A stretch of DNA of 12,694 nt from an uncultured Allofournierella sp. (GCA_944382705.1 CALWNE010000031.1:1-12694); one strand, 5' to 3'; counted from the first letter of the stretch, positions 1 through 6,404 are shown. Notes: generated by a model from the letters alone, not told the origin. A program made the numbers and translations.

Positions 1-77
1 CGGCAAACGGTCCAGATTGCGCGAAAATACGCCCAACATTTCGCTGCTTTTTCCATCTTCCTTCTTGTTTACAAACC

Positions 78-115
78 AAAAACCTGCTCTGGTCTGATTG
101 CCAAAGCAGGTTTTT
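78..115. terminator. Bidirectional hairpin terminator
   Basis: Positions 78-88 and 105-115 form a perfect 11-bp stem of the form AAAAACCTGCT / AGCAGGTTTTT around a 16-nt loop. The A and T flanks give a U tract on either transcript, so it could stop transcription from both sides. It would end whatever lies left of the window on the plus strand and serve as the second stop for the leftward small gene. Bases 1-77 are open in some frames on both strands, but I see no start or recognisable protein there. Confidence 0.7.
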
Positions 116-125
116 CTACAAGCTG

Positions 126-155
126 AAGCCTCACAACTTGGTGAGGCTTTTCTTT
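126..155. terminator. Second hairpin terminator, tandem with the first
   Basis: AAGCCTCAC (126-134) pairs with GTGAGGCTT (141-149) around a 6-nt loop. A T-rich run follows on the plus strand. On the minus strand the hairpin lies directly after the stop codon of the leftward small membrane protein at 158. Together with the hairpin at 78-115 it makes a double terminator between convergent transcripts. Confidence 0.65.
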
Positions 156-157
156 GT

Positions 158-364
158 TTAATAATAGTTTCTGCGTTTTTTCTTTCGGGTAAACAACCAT
201 TTAAGGGTTGCAAACATTCCAATGGCAGCAAATACAACAAACACAAAAAAGATGAAGTATGCCAGCATGCCCTGCAAGGTAGTGTCATAGAACAGGCCGA
301 TTACACCCCGATAGGCTAACCGCTCGAAATAAGTCCAACCGCTTTCACTGAAAATAAACTTCAC
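158..364 (-). CDS. Small single-span membrane protein, hypothetical
   Basis: I do not recognise the family. I chose the GTG start at 364 because a strong ribosome binding site, GGGAGGAG, lies about eight bases upstream on the minus strand. An ATG start at 418 would add 18 residues that read through this binding site. The 68-residue product has an N-terminal half with charged and aromatic residues, one strongly hydrophobic stretch at about residues 33-55 (MLAYFIFFVFVVFAAIGMF), and a very basic tail, TRKKKRRNYY. By the positive-inside rule the C-terminus should be cytoplasmic. It is transcribed alone, leftward, into two hairpin terminators. The real start, membrane topology and flanking terminators support a genuine gene; function is unknown. 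Confidence 0.55.
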   Translation of the reverse strand: MKFIFSESGWTYFERLAYRGVIGLFYDTTLQGMLAYFIFFVFVVFAAIGMFATLKWLFTRKKKRRNYY

Positions 365-419
365 GATTTTCGCTCCTCCCGCATAATTTGTATGCCTTAT
401 TTTAGCAAAAATCATCATA

Positions 420-992
420 ATTTTCTATATAAATAATTAGATAATCTGCCGTTTTTTTGATGTACTCCGTTATTGTTCTTTGTTTTATGCTAATGGGCTG
501 TTTTGTTATCTCAAAAGAAGCAAGAAACAAGTGATACACACCAGAATTTAAAAAGCCGGCGGCTCTATTATGCCGGGCTGGTTCATTCATGGAATAGCAA
601 ATCTTTTTTTCAACCCGTTTCTCCATATTTTCTATTGTGTAAAAGCAGTTAAATCTTGAAAAAATTAAAGGCGCCCAGGTAAATGAACAGCAAGACAAAG
701 GGGTTGTGCTTTTGGCTTGTCTCACAAAAATTGTTTCGGCGCACTCCACCGCCTGGAATTATGCGGTGCTGCCTTAGTTCCATCGAGGGAACCACCTGGG
801 GCGAAACAGATAAGAACCACCCTGATGCTGCGCAAAAATAGCTCAGGCAGGTTTTTCAATCTACATGGTGATTAAAACAACACGATTAACGGCAGCCGAA
901 AAATAAAATGTTGTGCCCATCTGGCCCTTTGGTAAGGGTCAGATTCATATGGAGTGTTAAAATGAAGGCTGGCATCACTTGGTGATTCTATA
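420..992. other. Intergenic region of about 570 bases without a convincing gene
   Basis: Leftward frames open through part of this stretch give low-complexity translations with no ribosome binding site and no recognisable motif, so I treat them as chance. The left part (420-700) is AT-rich. The part from about 745 to 857 is GC-richer and can fold, and is listed separately as a candidate RNA. A small perfect inverted repeat, ATCAC-ttg-GTGAT, lies at 974-986 just upstream of the arsR promoter. TTGAAA at 656-661 with TAAATG 18 bases downstream is a weak promoter-like pair. Confidence 0.5.
749..856 (+). ncRNA. Candidate structured small RNA with U-tract end
   Basis: The ends can pair: CCGCCTG (749-755) with CAGGCAGG (844-851) with one bulged A, followed at once by five Ts (852-856), as at an RNA 3' end. 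Inside, TGCG (762-765) can pair with CGCA (831-834), and GTTCC (777-781) with GGAAC (788-792) around a 6-nt loop. The block is GC-richer than its surroundings and has no coding frame. It might be a small regulatory RNA; 6S RNA is one family to scan, but the arms are asymmetric about the inner hairpin and I could not fit the usual rod-shaped fold. The 5' end is uncertain and may lie further upstream. Identity is not established. Confidence 0.3.
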
Positions 993-1021
993 TTGACTTT
1001 TTTCGATTTGATGTATATACT
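993..1021 (+). promoter_or_regulatory. Sigma-A promoter of arsR
   Basis: TTGACT (993-998) and TATACT (1016-1021) are separated by exactly 17 bases, a near-consensus housekeeping promoter. The start of transcription would be near 1028, giving a leader of about 35 bases before the arsR start. The -10 box lies inside an inverted repeat, listed separately, which suggests autorepression. Confidence 0.8.
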
Positions 1022-1034
1022 ATAAATCAATCGA
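1003..1034 (+). promoter_or_regulatory. Putative ArsR operator overlapping the -10 box
   Basis: TCGATTTGAT (1003-1012) and AATCAATCGA (1025-1034) form an imperfect inverted repeat with matching outer TCGATT/AATCGA half-sites. It is centred on the TATACT box of the arsR promoter. ArsR/SmtB repressors typically bind such AT-rich dyads at their own promoters and leave on binding the metal or metalloid. Binding is inferred from position and symmetry only. Confidence 0.6.
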
Positions 1035-1062
1035 ATAAAATGGATTTGAGTGAGGTGGAAGT

Positions 1063-1374
1063 ATGCACGATTACGCTGCGGATGCAAAAGTCTTTAAAGC
1101 CTTTTGCGATGTGAACCGTTTGCAAATTTTGGAACAACTTCGCAGCGGCGAAAAGTGTTCCTGCGTTCTGCTGGAAAAACTGAATATCAGCCAATCGACC
1201 TTATCCTATCACATGAAGATTTTGTGTGATTCGGGTGTTGTGGTTGGCCGGGCAGAAGGCAAATGGACACATTACGGAATCAGCGATGAGGGCAGCCAGT
1301 ATGCAAAACAACTATTGCAGGTTCTGACCCAAAAGAATAGTTGCGGCGAAAACGACTGCACTTGCCAAAAATAA
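1063..1374 (+). CDS. arsR: ArsR/SmtB-family metalloregulatory repressor
   Basis: This 103-residue winged-helix protein is of usual length for the family, in which the dimer represses its operon until arsenite or a related ion binds. The GAGGTGG ribosome binding site at 1051-1057 supports the start. The N-terminal part (AKVFKAFCDVNRLQILEQL, residues 8-26) is the typical first helices. KCSC at about 31-34 matches the CxC metal-site position of ArsR's ELCVCDL helix. SQSTLSYHMKIL at about 43-54 is the recognition helix, and GKWTHYGIS the wing. A further cysteine cluster ends the protein (SCGENDCTC), which may add ligands. It heads an operon with the downstream permease, separated by a hairpin. 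Its promoter carries a dyad, fitting autoregulation. The inducer (arsenite, antimonite or organoarsenical) cannot be told from sequence. Confidence 0.9.
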   Translation: MHDYAADAKVFKAFCDVNRLQILEQLRSGEKCSCVLLEKLNISQSTLSYHMKILCDSGVVVGRAEGKWTHYGISDEGSQYAKQLLQVLTQKNSCGENDCTCQK

Positions 1375-1400
1375 AAGCCATCGTCCAGCCGATGGCTTTT
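1373..1400 (+). terminator. Hairpin after arsR, possible partial terminator
   Basis: AAAAGCCATCG (1373-1383) pairs perfectly with CGATGGCTTTT (1390-1400) around a 6-nt loop, with a short T run inside the right arm. It begins within the arsR stop codon. It could end most arsR transcripts and let a fraction read into the permease, setting different levels for regulator and transporter. I see no strong separate promoter in the 59 bases before the permease. Confidence 0.6.
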
Positions 1401-1459
1401 ATTCAGAACATTAAATCGAAAAAATTAGAACTATTTGTTCGGCAAAAGGAGAACTCTTT

Positions 1460-2473
1460 ATGGAAGCGATTCGTACAATCTGGCTGTTCTTCCAAGATCA
1501 GATTCTTGGTATGAAATGGCTCCATGCCCTAATCGGCAATGTGCTGACCGCAATGGGCTTATCCCTTAACAGCATCCCCGGCGGGGCCCTGCAATTTTTC
1601 ATCTATGACACGATTAAAATTTTTATTCTGCTCTCGGTACTGATTTTTGGAATTTCCTATATTCAAAGCTATTTTCCGCCGGAGCGCACGAAAAAAATTC
1701 TGGGGCGGTTTCACGGCATTGGTGCCAACACGGTATCGGCACTGTTGGGCACGGTCACCCCGTTTTGCTCCTGCTCGTCTATTCCTCTTTTTATGGGCTT
1801 TACCAGCGCAGGTTTACCGGTGGGCGTCACATTTTCCTTCCTGATTTCTTCCCCAATGGTGGACTTGGGTTCTCTGGTTCTGCTGATGAGCATCTTTGGT
1901 GCAAAAACAGCGGTTTTGTATGTTGTTCTCGGCTTGGTTATTGCCATTATCGGCGGTGCTTTGCTGGAAAAACTGGGAATGGAACGCTATGTAGAGGACT
2001 TTATTAAAAATGCCCCCTGCATTGAAGCAGAAGGTCAGCAGCTGACCCGCCACGACCGAGTGCGCTTTGCAAAAGAACAGCTGCTGGAAACCATCAAAAA
2101 AGTTGCCCCTTATATCTTTATCGGCGTAGGCATTGGCGCCTTTATCCACAATGTACTTCCCCAGGAGTGGGTAGAGGCGATTCTGGGCAGCGATAATCCC
2201 TTTGCTGTTATCATGGCCACTTTGGTGGGGATTCCCATGTATGCTGACATCTTTGGCACAATTCCTGTGGCGGAGAGTTTGTTGTTTAAGGGTGCGGGCC
2301 TGGGTACAATTTTGTCTTTCATGATGGCTGTTACTACTTTAAGCCTGCCTTCCATGATTATGCTGAAAAAGGCCGTAAAGCCTAAACTGCTGGCCGCCTT
2401 TGTTGCTATCTGCACCGTAGGGATTATTATTGTGGGCTATTTCTTCAATGTGATTCAGTTTCTGTTGGTGTAA
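1460..2473 (+). CDS. arsP: ArsP/UPF0718-family permease
   Basis: This 337-residue polytopic inner-membrane protein belongs to the ArsP_1 (DUF318, YraQ-like) permeases. Characterised ArsP proteins export trivalent organoarsenicals. AAAGGAGAA a few bases upstream sets the start. The family signature TPFCSCSSIPLF lies at residues 100-111, with cysteines 103 and 105 in a membrane segment. A matching second-half motif, GIPMYADIFGTIPVAE, lies at about 257-272, reflecting the internal duplication of the family. About eight to ten hydrophobic segments are visible, with a hydrophilic central loop at about 172-212. It follows arsR with a hairpin between them, so it is probably the effector gene of an ArsR-controlled unit. 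The substrate is inferred from family and neighbour; some relatives are linked to other metals or have no known substrate. Confidence 0.85.
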   Translation: MEAIRTIWLFFQDQILGMKWLHALIGNVLTAMGLSLNSIPGGALQFFIYDTIKIFILLSVLIFGISYIQSYFPPERTKKILGRFHGIGANTVSALLGTVTPFCSCSSIPLFMGFTSAGLPVGVTFSFLISSPMVDLGSLVLLMSIFGAKTAVLYVVLGLVIAIIGGALLEKLGMERYVEDFIKNAPCIEAEGQQLTRHDRVRFAKEQLLETIKKVAPYIFIGVGIGAFIHNVLPQEWVEAILGSDNPFAVIMATLVGIPMYADIFGTIPVAESLLFKGAGLGTILSFMMAVTTLSLPSMIMLKKAVKPKLLAAFVAICTVGIIIVGYFFNVIQFLLV

Positions 2474-2546
2474 CAAAGGTTTTTTGATGCGCTGTTGATT
2501 GGCTGCTGGGCGTTTTGCCTGGCATTTAATTTGCTGCTATAATTTT

Positions 2547-2560
2547 AGGAGGTTTGTGGT
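2547..2560 (+). promoter_or_regulatory. Strong ribosome binding site before the truncated redox gene
   Basis: AGGAGG at 2547-2552, eight bases before the ATG at 2561, is a near-perfect Shine-Dalgarno sequence. It identifies 2561 as the original start of the third gene of the permease operon, even though that reading frame is now cut short by the junction at about 2641. Confidence 0.75.
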
Positions 2561-2722
2561 ATGGGACTATTTGGTTTTGGTAAAAAGAAGGAAGAAAAGG
2601 CACCTGCCTGCGCCTGTCAGTGCGGCTGTCCTGCGGCTGAGGCGGAACCTACACCACCGCATTGGCCATTACCAAAACCAACGAAGAGGCAGCAAGACTG
2701 CAAGGTGCAGTGTTCGCTTTGA
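2561..2722 (+). pseudogene. Truncated redox-active disulfide protein (thioredoxin-like) N-terminus, fused out of frame to pilin DNA
   Basis: The first 29 codons begin MGLFGFGKKKEEKAPACACQ and continue CGCPAAEAE. This is the cysteine-rich leader typical of small thioredoxin-fold 'redox-active disulfide protein 2' proteins that often sit directly after ArsP/UPF0718 permeases. In that family a core with a GxGCxxC-type active site should follow. Instead, from about 2641 the DNA is that of a pilin gene read in another frame, giving a meaningless proline-rich tail and a stop at 2720. The thioredoxin fold and its catalytic cysteines are entirely missing. With its strong ribosome binding site the 53-residue remnant could still be translated, but it should be non-functional as an oxidoreductase. 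Family assignment comes from the leader sequence and context. Confidence 0.6.
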
Positions 2723-3281
2723 GCGGTACCGGAGTAAACAGGTGCTTGTTACCGAGCTGGTGTTTACAGAAGATAATGCAGCTGGCACCTATTACAAATT
2801 GACCGATGGCACCTATACCATGGAGGAACCTACCCCTGGTACAGAAGGAAGTTACGCAAGTACCACCACAAAATACAAAAAAGAAGTGGTTGTAACCTTA
2901 AAGGGCGAAAGCCAGACTCAAACAGATGTTCAGGGCGAAGTGGACGATAACGGTGTAATGAAGTTCACCGGCTTGGGTGAAGGCACCTACACCCTGACCG
3001 AAGTCACGGCACCCAACGGATACAACAAGATTGACCCCATTGAGTTTACCGTCAGCTTCAATCCGGACTCCAAGGAATTTAGCAGTGACGATGAAAACAT
3101 GACCTACAACGGAGTTAGTGGAGAGCTGGAGGTTACCATCGTGAACCTTCCCGGCAGCACCCTGCCCAGTACCGGTGGCATTGGTACCACCATCTTTTAT
3201 GTAATTGGTTCTGCTCTGGTGTTGGGAACCGTTGTAGCTCTGGTTGTTAAAAGGCGCATGAACGACGAGGATATTGGATGA
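2641..3281 (+). pseudogene. C-terminal part of an LPxTG major pilin, 5'-truncated and frameshifted
   Basis: In frame from 2641 the DNA encodes GTYTTALAITKTNEEAARLQ followed by GAVFALSGTG, the start of a Cna-B-like/SpaA fimbrial domain with the isopeptide-type lysine. The frame then changes near 2733-2738: after GTGV the sense continues as KQVLVTELVF one frame over, which fits loss of one A in GTAAA(A)CAGG. The rest runs intact to 3281: AGTYYKLTDGTYT, an E-box-like YTLTEVTAPNGYN, the sorting motif LPSTGG, a hydrophobic span (FYVIGSALVLGTVVALVV) and a KRRMND tail. Backbone pilins are usually 450-550 residues; here only about 210 remain. Signal peptide, N-terminal domain and pilin-motif lysine are gone. 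An apparent start at 2499 reads through unrelated DNA and is not real. Confidence 0.8.
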
Positions 3282-3369
3282 TTGATGTCCTGCGTTTTGC
3301 AAGTATCCTTTGATTTAAAGCGAGCACCCTTCTGCTTTTAAAATCAGCGGTGCGCCGATTGTCCCAAAA

Positions 3370-3445
3370 GCTCCGGCAATATTTTATTGCAGGAGCAAGG
3401 AGAGCTTCGTATGGGGGTGCTGCATACGAAGTTGTCCTTGCTCCT
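3370..3445 (+). repeat. Two overlapping, mutually exclusive hairpins between pilin and sortase genes
   Basis: The large hairpin pairs 3391-3413 with 3423-3445: 11 bp (AGGAGCAAGGA / TCCTTGCTCCT), a small internal loop, then 9 bp (CTTCGTATG / CATACGAAG) around a 9-nt loop. An upstream hairpin pairs GCTCC-g-GCAAT (3370-3380) with ATTGC-a-GGAGC (3386-3396). GGAGC at 3392-3396 belongs to both, so the two compete. No U tract follows, so it is not a plain intrinsic terminator. It may be an mRNA-processing or stability element, or a copy of a dispersed palindromic repeat; copy number in the genome would decide. The remainder of 3282-3553 holds no gene I can support. Confidence 0.7.
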
Positions 3446-3553
3446 GGCTTATGGATTTTATAAATATTGGTATGTACAATCAAGCAAACTGATTCCCAAA
3501 GGCAATACCCGTTGAATTTGCATTGCTTTGTACAGGTATACGGAGAACATTGA

Positions 3554-4401
3554 ATGAAGAAAAAGCGATCGAATTATTTGCTCCTTGTGGGATTTCTCAT
3601 TGGTCTGGGCTTTCTTTTGTATCCTACGGCCAGCGATTACTATAATTCGCTGCACCAGTCCCGTGCGGTAGCGGATTATTCTGCGCAAGTGTCCAACCTG
3701 AAAGAAGATGAATACCAAGAACTTTTACAGCAAGCAAACCTCTACAACCAAAAACTTGCACAGCGCTCGACCATGTCATTTGTGCTGAGTGAACAAGAAA
3801 ACGAAGAATACCAGGCTCTTTTGAATGTAACCCAGGTAATGTCTTATATTGAAATTCCGTCCATCCGCTGTGTATTGCCAGTTTATCACGGAACCAGTGA
3901 TGCTGTGCTGGAGGCGGGCGTTGGCCACATAGCTGGATCTTCCCTGCCGGTGGGCGGAGAGAGCACCCACTGCGTATTATCTGGGCATCGAGGGCTTCCT
4001 TCGGCCAAATTGTTTAGCGATTTGGATAAGCTGATAGAAGGGGATATCTTTGTTTTAAAAACACTGAACGAAACTTTAACCTACGAGGTGGATCAGATAC
4101 GCATTGTGGAGCCGGAGGATTATCGGAACTGGGCATTGTACCTGGTAAGGATTACTGCACCTTGGTAACCTGTACACCTTATGGAATAAACACACATCGG
4201 CTGCTGGTTCGAGGCCACCGTATTGCAAACATCAGCGATTCCGGCGACCTTTACATAACAGGAGATGCTGTACAGATAGAGCCGATGCTGGTGGCTCCCT
4301 TTGCTGCGGTTCCCATTTTTTTAATTATGCTGGCTTGGGTGATGAGAAAGCCTGGCGGCAAAAATAAGCGGAAACAGAAAAGGATGGTGGAAGAGGAATG
4401 A
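3554..4401 (+). pseudogene. Class C (pilin) sortase, interrupted by one frameshift
   Basis: Class C sortases are membrane transpeptidases that join pilin subunits at the LPxTG threonine. GGAG lies 8 bases before ATG 3554. Visible are an N-terminal membrane span (residues 7-24), a coiled linker with NLKEDEYQELLQQANLYNQK, the core start YIEIPSI, and the catalytic histidine in LSGHRGLPSAKLF. Near 4118-4123 the sense moves one frame: after VEPED the family sequence continues in another frame as SELGIVPGKDYCTLVTCTPY, then GINTHRLLVRGHRI with catalytic Cys and Arg, a second membrane span and a basic tail ending at 4401. Loss of one T in GAT(T)TATCGG explains it. The literal product stops at 4168 after 204 residues without Cys or Arg and should be inactive. 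A sequencing error would give the same picture. Confidence 0.85.
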
Positions 4402-5453
4402 ATTTGAAAAAATTCGGGTGCGGATGTTTGGCAGCAGCATTGCTGATGCTGCACACGCAGATTTCCCTTGCTGTTTTTGCGGACGAAGAAATGGGTAGAG
4501 AACAGGATATGTCTCTGACCATACAAAATCAAACCGGTGAGGAGTCTCTTGAAGGGGTAGAATTCTATCTTTATCAAGTGGCAAACCTGGATGAAAACGA
4601 TGAATTTGAGGTTGAACAGGATTTTGAGGATGCCGGTGTTTCCATGAGTATGGATACAAGCGAGGAAAGCTGGTTTGACCGGGCAGTTACGCTGGAATCC
4701 TACCTGATTCATCAAGCGGCGGAAAACAGCCCCATTGAACCTGTTTCAATCGTAGAAACAGATCAGGAGGGAACCGCAATATTTGAGGACTTACAGGAAG
4801 GTTTGTTTTTGCTGGTGGGTAAGCCGGTTGCGGAAGATGAAATTTTGTATGCACCTGCGGCAACATTAATATCATTGCCTTATTTGGATGAGGATGGCGA
4901 TTCGTTGGACTACAATCCAACGATTAGCATAAAAAATTCCGTAAGGATGCGAACGGATGAAATCATGGATTTATCCGCAGTAAAGGTATGGAAGGACGCA
5001 GGGTATGAGCAGTACCGGCCTTCTTCGATTACAGTAACCCTTTATCAAAACGGCGAGGAGTACAGCACCGTTGAGCTGAATCAAGCAAACAACTGGAATT
5101 ACATATGGAGAAATCTTTCAAGCAATGCACAGTGGCATTTGGTAGAGCGAGATATTGCTTCGGGTTATACGGTAACAGCCGTGCGCAATATGGGGGTTAT
5201 TACGGTAAAAAACACCTATCACCCCATTTCCCAAACATCACATCAACCGGGGCAGCAAGCACCGAATGAGCCCGGGCAGCAAACACCCAATCAACCTGGG
5301 CAGGGAGCATCTGGCACAGCTGCCCAGGCGGTACTTCCGCAAACAGGGCAGCTGTGGTGGCCTGTGTCGCTTTTTTCTGTGTGTGGTTTAGTATTGTTGT
5401 TGGTGGGCTGGAAAATCCGAAAAAAGGGCAGCGATTGTGATGAAGCAAAGTAG
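4398..5453 (+). CDS. Cna-B domain surface protein with LPQTG anchor, accessory or basal pilin
   Basis: The intact 351-residue protein starts with ATG overlapping the sortase stop as ATGA, preceded by GGAAGAGGA. Residues 1-28 are a signal peptide (basic start, AAALLML core, cleavage probably after AVFA). About 38-165 resemble a pilin N-terminal domain (SLEGVEFYLYQVANL, then EDLQEGLFLLV). About 191-274 form a Cna-B domain with Lys196 in AVKVW and Glu250 in HLVERD as likely isopeptide partners. A proline/glutamine linker with three near-repeats of PGQQxPNx lies at about 284-305, then the sorting signal LPQTG (313-317), a hydrophobic span and KIRKKG. In class C pilus operons such a protein is the basal or minor pilin, attached to peptidoglycan by the housekeeping sortase. 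It is translationally linked to both sortases, which are frameshifted, while this gene is open throughout. Confidence 0.82.
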   Translation: MNLKKFGCGCLAAALLMLHTQISLAVFADEEMGREQDMSLTIQNQTGEESLEGVEFYLYQVANLDENDEFEVEQDFEDAGVSMSMDTSEESWFDRAVTLESYLIHQAAENSPIEPVSIVETDQEGTAIFEDLQEGLFLLVGKPVAEDEILYAPAATLISLPYLDEDGDSLDYNPTISIKNSVRMRTDEIMDLSAVKVWKDAGYEQYRPSSITVTLYQNGEEYSTVELNQANNWNYIWRNLSSNAQWHLVERDIASGYTVTAVRNMGVITVKNTYHPISQTSHQPGQQAPNEPGQQTPNQPGQGASGTAAQAVLPQTGQLWWPVSLFSVCGLVLLLVGWKIRKKGSDCDEAK

Positions 5454-6044
5454 AGTAAGCAAGATAGGAACAGGGCTAATGCTGCTTGGGTTGTTTCTGA
5501 TTTTGCTTTCGGGATTTTTATTGTGTTACAATATTTGGGATGATTATCAAATCATAGAGAAATTCCCCGTGAAGGCCAGCAGGCATACGGGAATGTTGGC
5601 GACGGTGGGGTAATGGGCCTGCCGTTTTATGTAACAAACCCAGATATGGAAATGCCAGTTGTTATGATTGACGGGCATCAATACATTGGTAAAATTTACA
5701 TTCCGGATTTAGAATTATTGCTCCCTTTTATGAGCGAATGCAGCGATGCAAACCTTAAATTGTCTCCCTGCCGGTACGCAGGTTCGGCCTATCAAAACAA
5801 TCTGGTGATTGCAGGCCATAATTATAGAAGTCATTTTGGCACCTTGCGGAAATTGCGGTACGGGGATAGTGTCTTTTTTACAGACACTGAGGGAAATGTG
5901 TTTGAATATGAAGTTGCAGAGATAGAACAGCTGGCTTCCACCAGTGTGGAAGCCATGAAAGTTAGCCAGTGGGCGCTTACCTTGTTTACCTGCACCGTTG
6001 ACGGCAACAACCGGGTGGCAGTGCGTTGCCAGCAAGTTGCCTGA
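5440..6044 (+). pseudogene. Second sortase (class D-like), interrupted by one frameshift
   Basis: The start at ATG 5440 (or GTG 5437) overlaps the end of the LPQTG protein. The first 40 codons give a basic start, a membrane span (LMLLGLFLILLSGFLLCY) and NIWDDYQIIEK, the usual opening of these sortases. Near 5567-5574 (AATTCCCCGTG) the frame is lost: the literal product ends at 5613, while the sense continues one frame over as GQQAYGNVGDGGVMGLPFYV through IGKIYIPDLELLLPF, the histidine motif VIAGHNYRSHFGTL, and the Cys-Arg end LTLFTCTVDGNNRVAVRC at the C-terminus. Restoring one C in the C run rejoins the halves to about 201 residues, normal for the family. A start at 5613 would lack the membrane anchor. 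Its role would be anchoring the pilus or LPQTG protein; class is by motif only. Confidence 0.8.
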
Positions 6045-6177
6045 AGCAAAGGGGGAAAGGTTCCGCCTTATTGGCAGCTTAACCGATGAATATGTCACAA
6101 AATCCTTTCTGTACAAAACAGAAAAAGCCAAGGGGCTTGGGTGTCCCATCTGCGGAATGACTTGCAGTGCGGCAGAC

Positions 6178-6208
6178 AAAATAAGGACAGGAGCCTGTTC
6201 CTTATTTT
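6178..6208 (+). terminator. Hairpin terminator after the pilus locus
   Basis: AAAATAAGG-ACAGG (6178-6191) pairs with CCTGT-t-CCTTATTTT (6194-6208) with one bulged base, and the right arm ends in a T run. It follows the second sortase by about 130 bases and is the first of two stops. Confidence 0.75.
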
Positions 6209-6240
6209 AAGTGAAAAGCCTGTGAGTCCGTTGTTTTTAC

Positions 6241-6292
6241 AAAAAATCCCCCCTGATGCAGCGCTGTTTGCCTGGGTCATGGGGGATTTTTT
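6241..6292 (+). terminator. Second hairpin terminator after the pilus locus
   Basis: AAAAAATCCCCC (6241-6252) pairs perfectly with GGGGGATTTTTT (6281-6292), 12 bp with a 28-nt loop, ending in a T tract. With the hairpin at 6178-6208 it isolates the pilus locus from mnmA. The A/T symmetry would also allow it to act on a leftward transcript. Confidence 0.75.
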
Positions 6293-6404
6293 CTTGGTTA
6301 TTTTTACGGAGTATACTGGCAGGGGGCATTTTTGCAGAGCGATGCGGACGGCAAACTGGGCCATCACACGGCAAAAGATTTTGCGGCAAAGAACCGAAGG
6401 ACAC

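Noticed and set aside
98..319. Rightward open frame of 73 codons
   Set aside because: It starts inside a terminator hairpin and runs antisense to the better supported leftward membrane protein.
402..749. Leftward open frame of 115 codons
   Set aside because: No ribosome binding site, low-complexity translation, overlaps the candidate structured element and matches nothing I recognise.
1711..1947. Open frames antisense to or overlapping the permease
   Set aside because: Shadows of the strongly supported ArsP-type gene; no independent initiation signals.
2499..2640. N-terminal extension of the pilin frame starting at ATG 2499
   Set aside because: It reads through the ribosome binding site and coding sequence of the redox gene in the wrong frame; the real pilin sequence enters only at about 2641, in a different frame.
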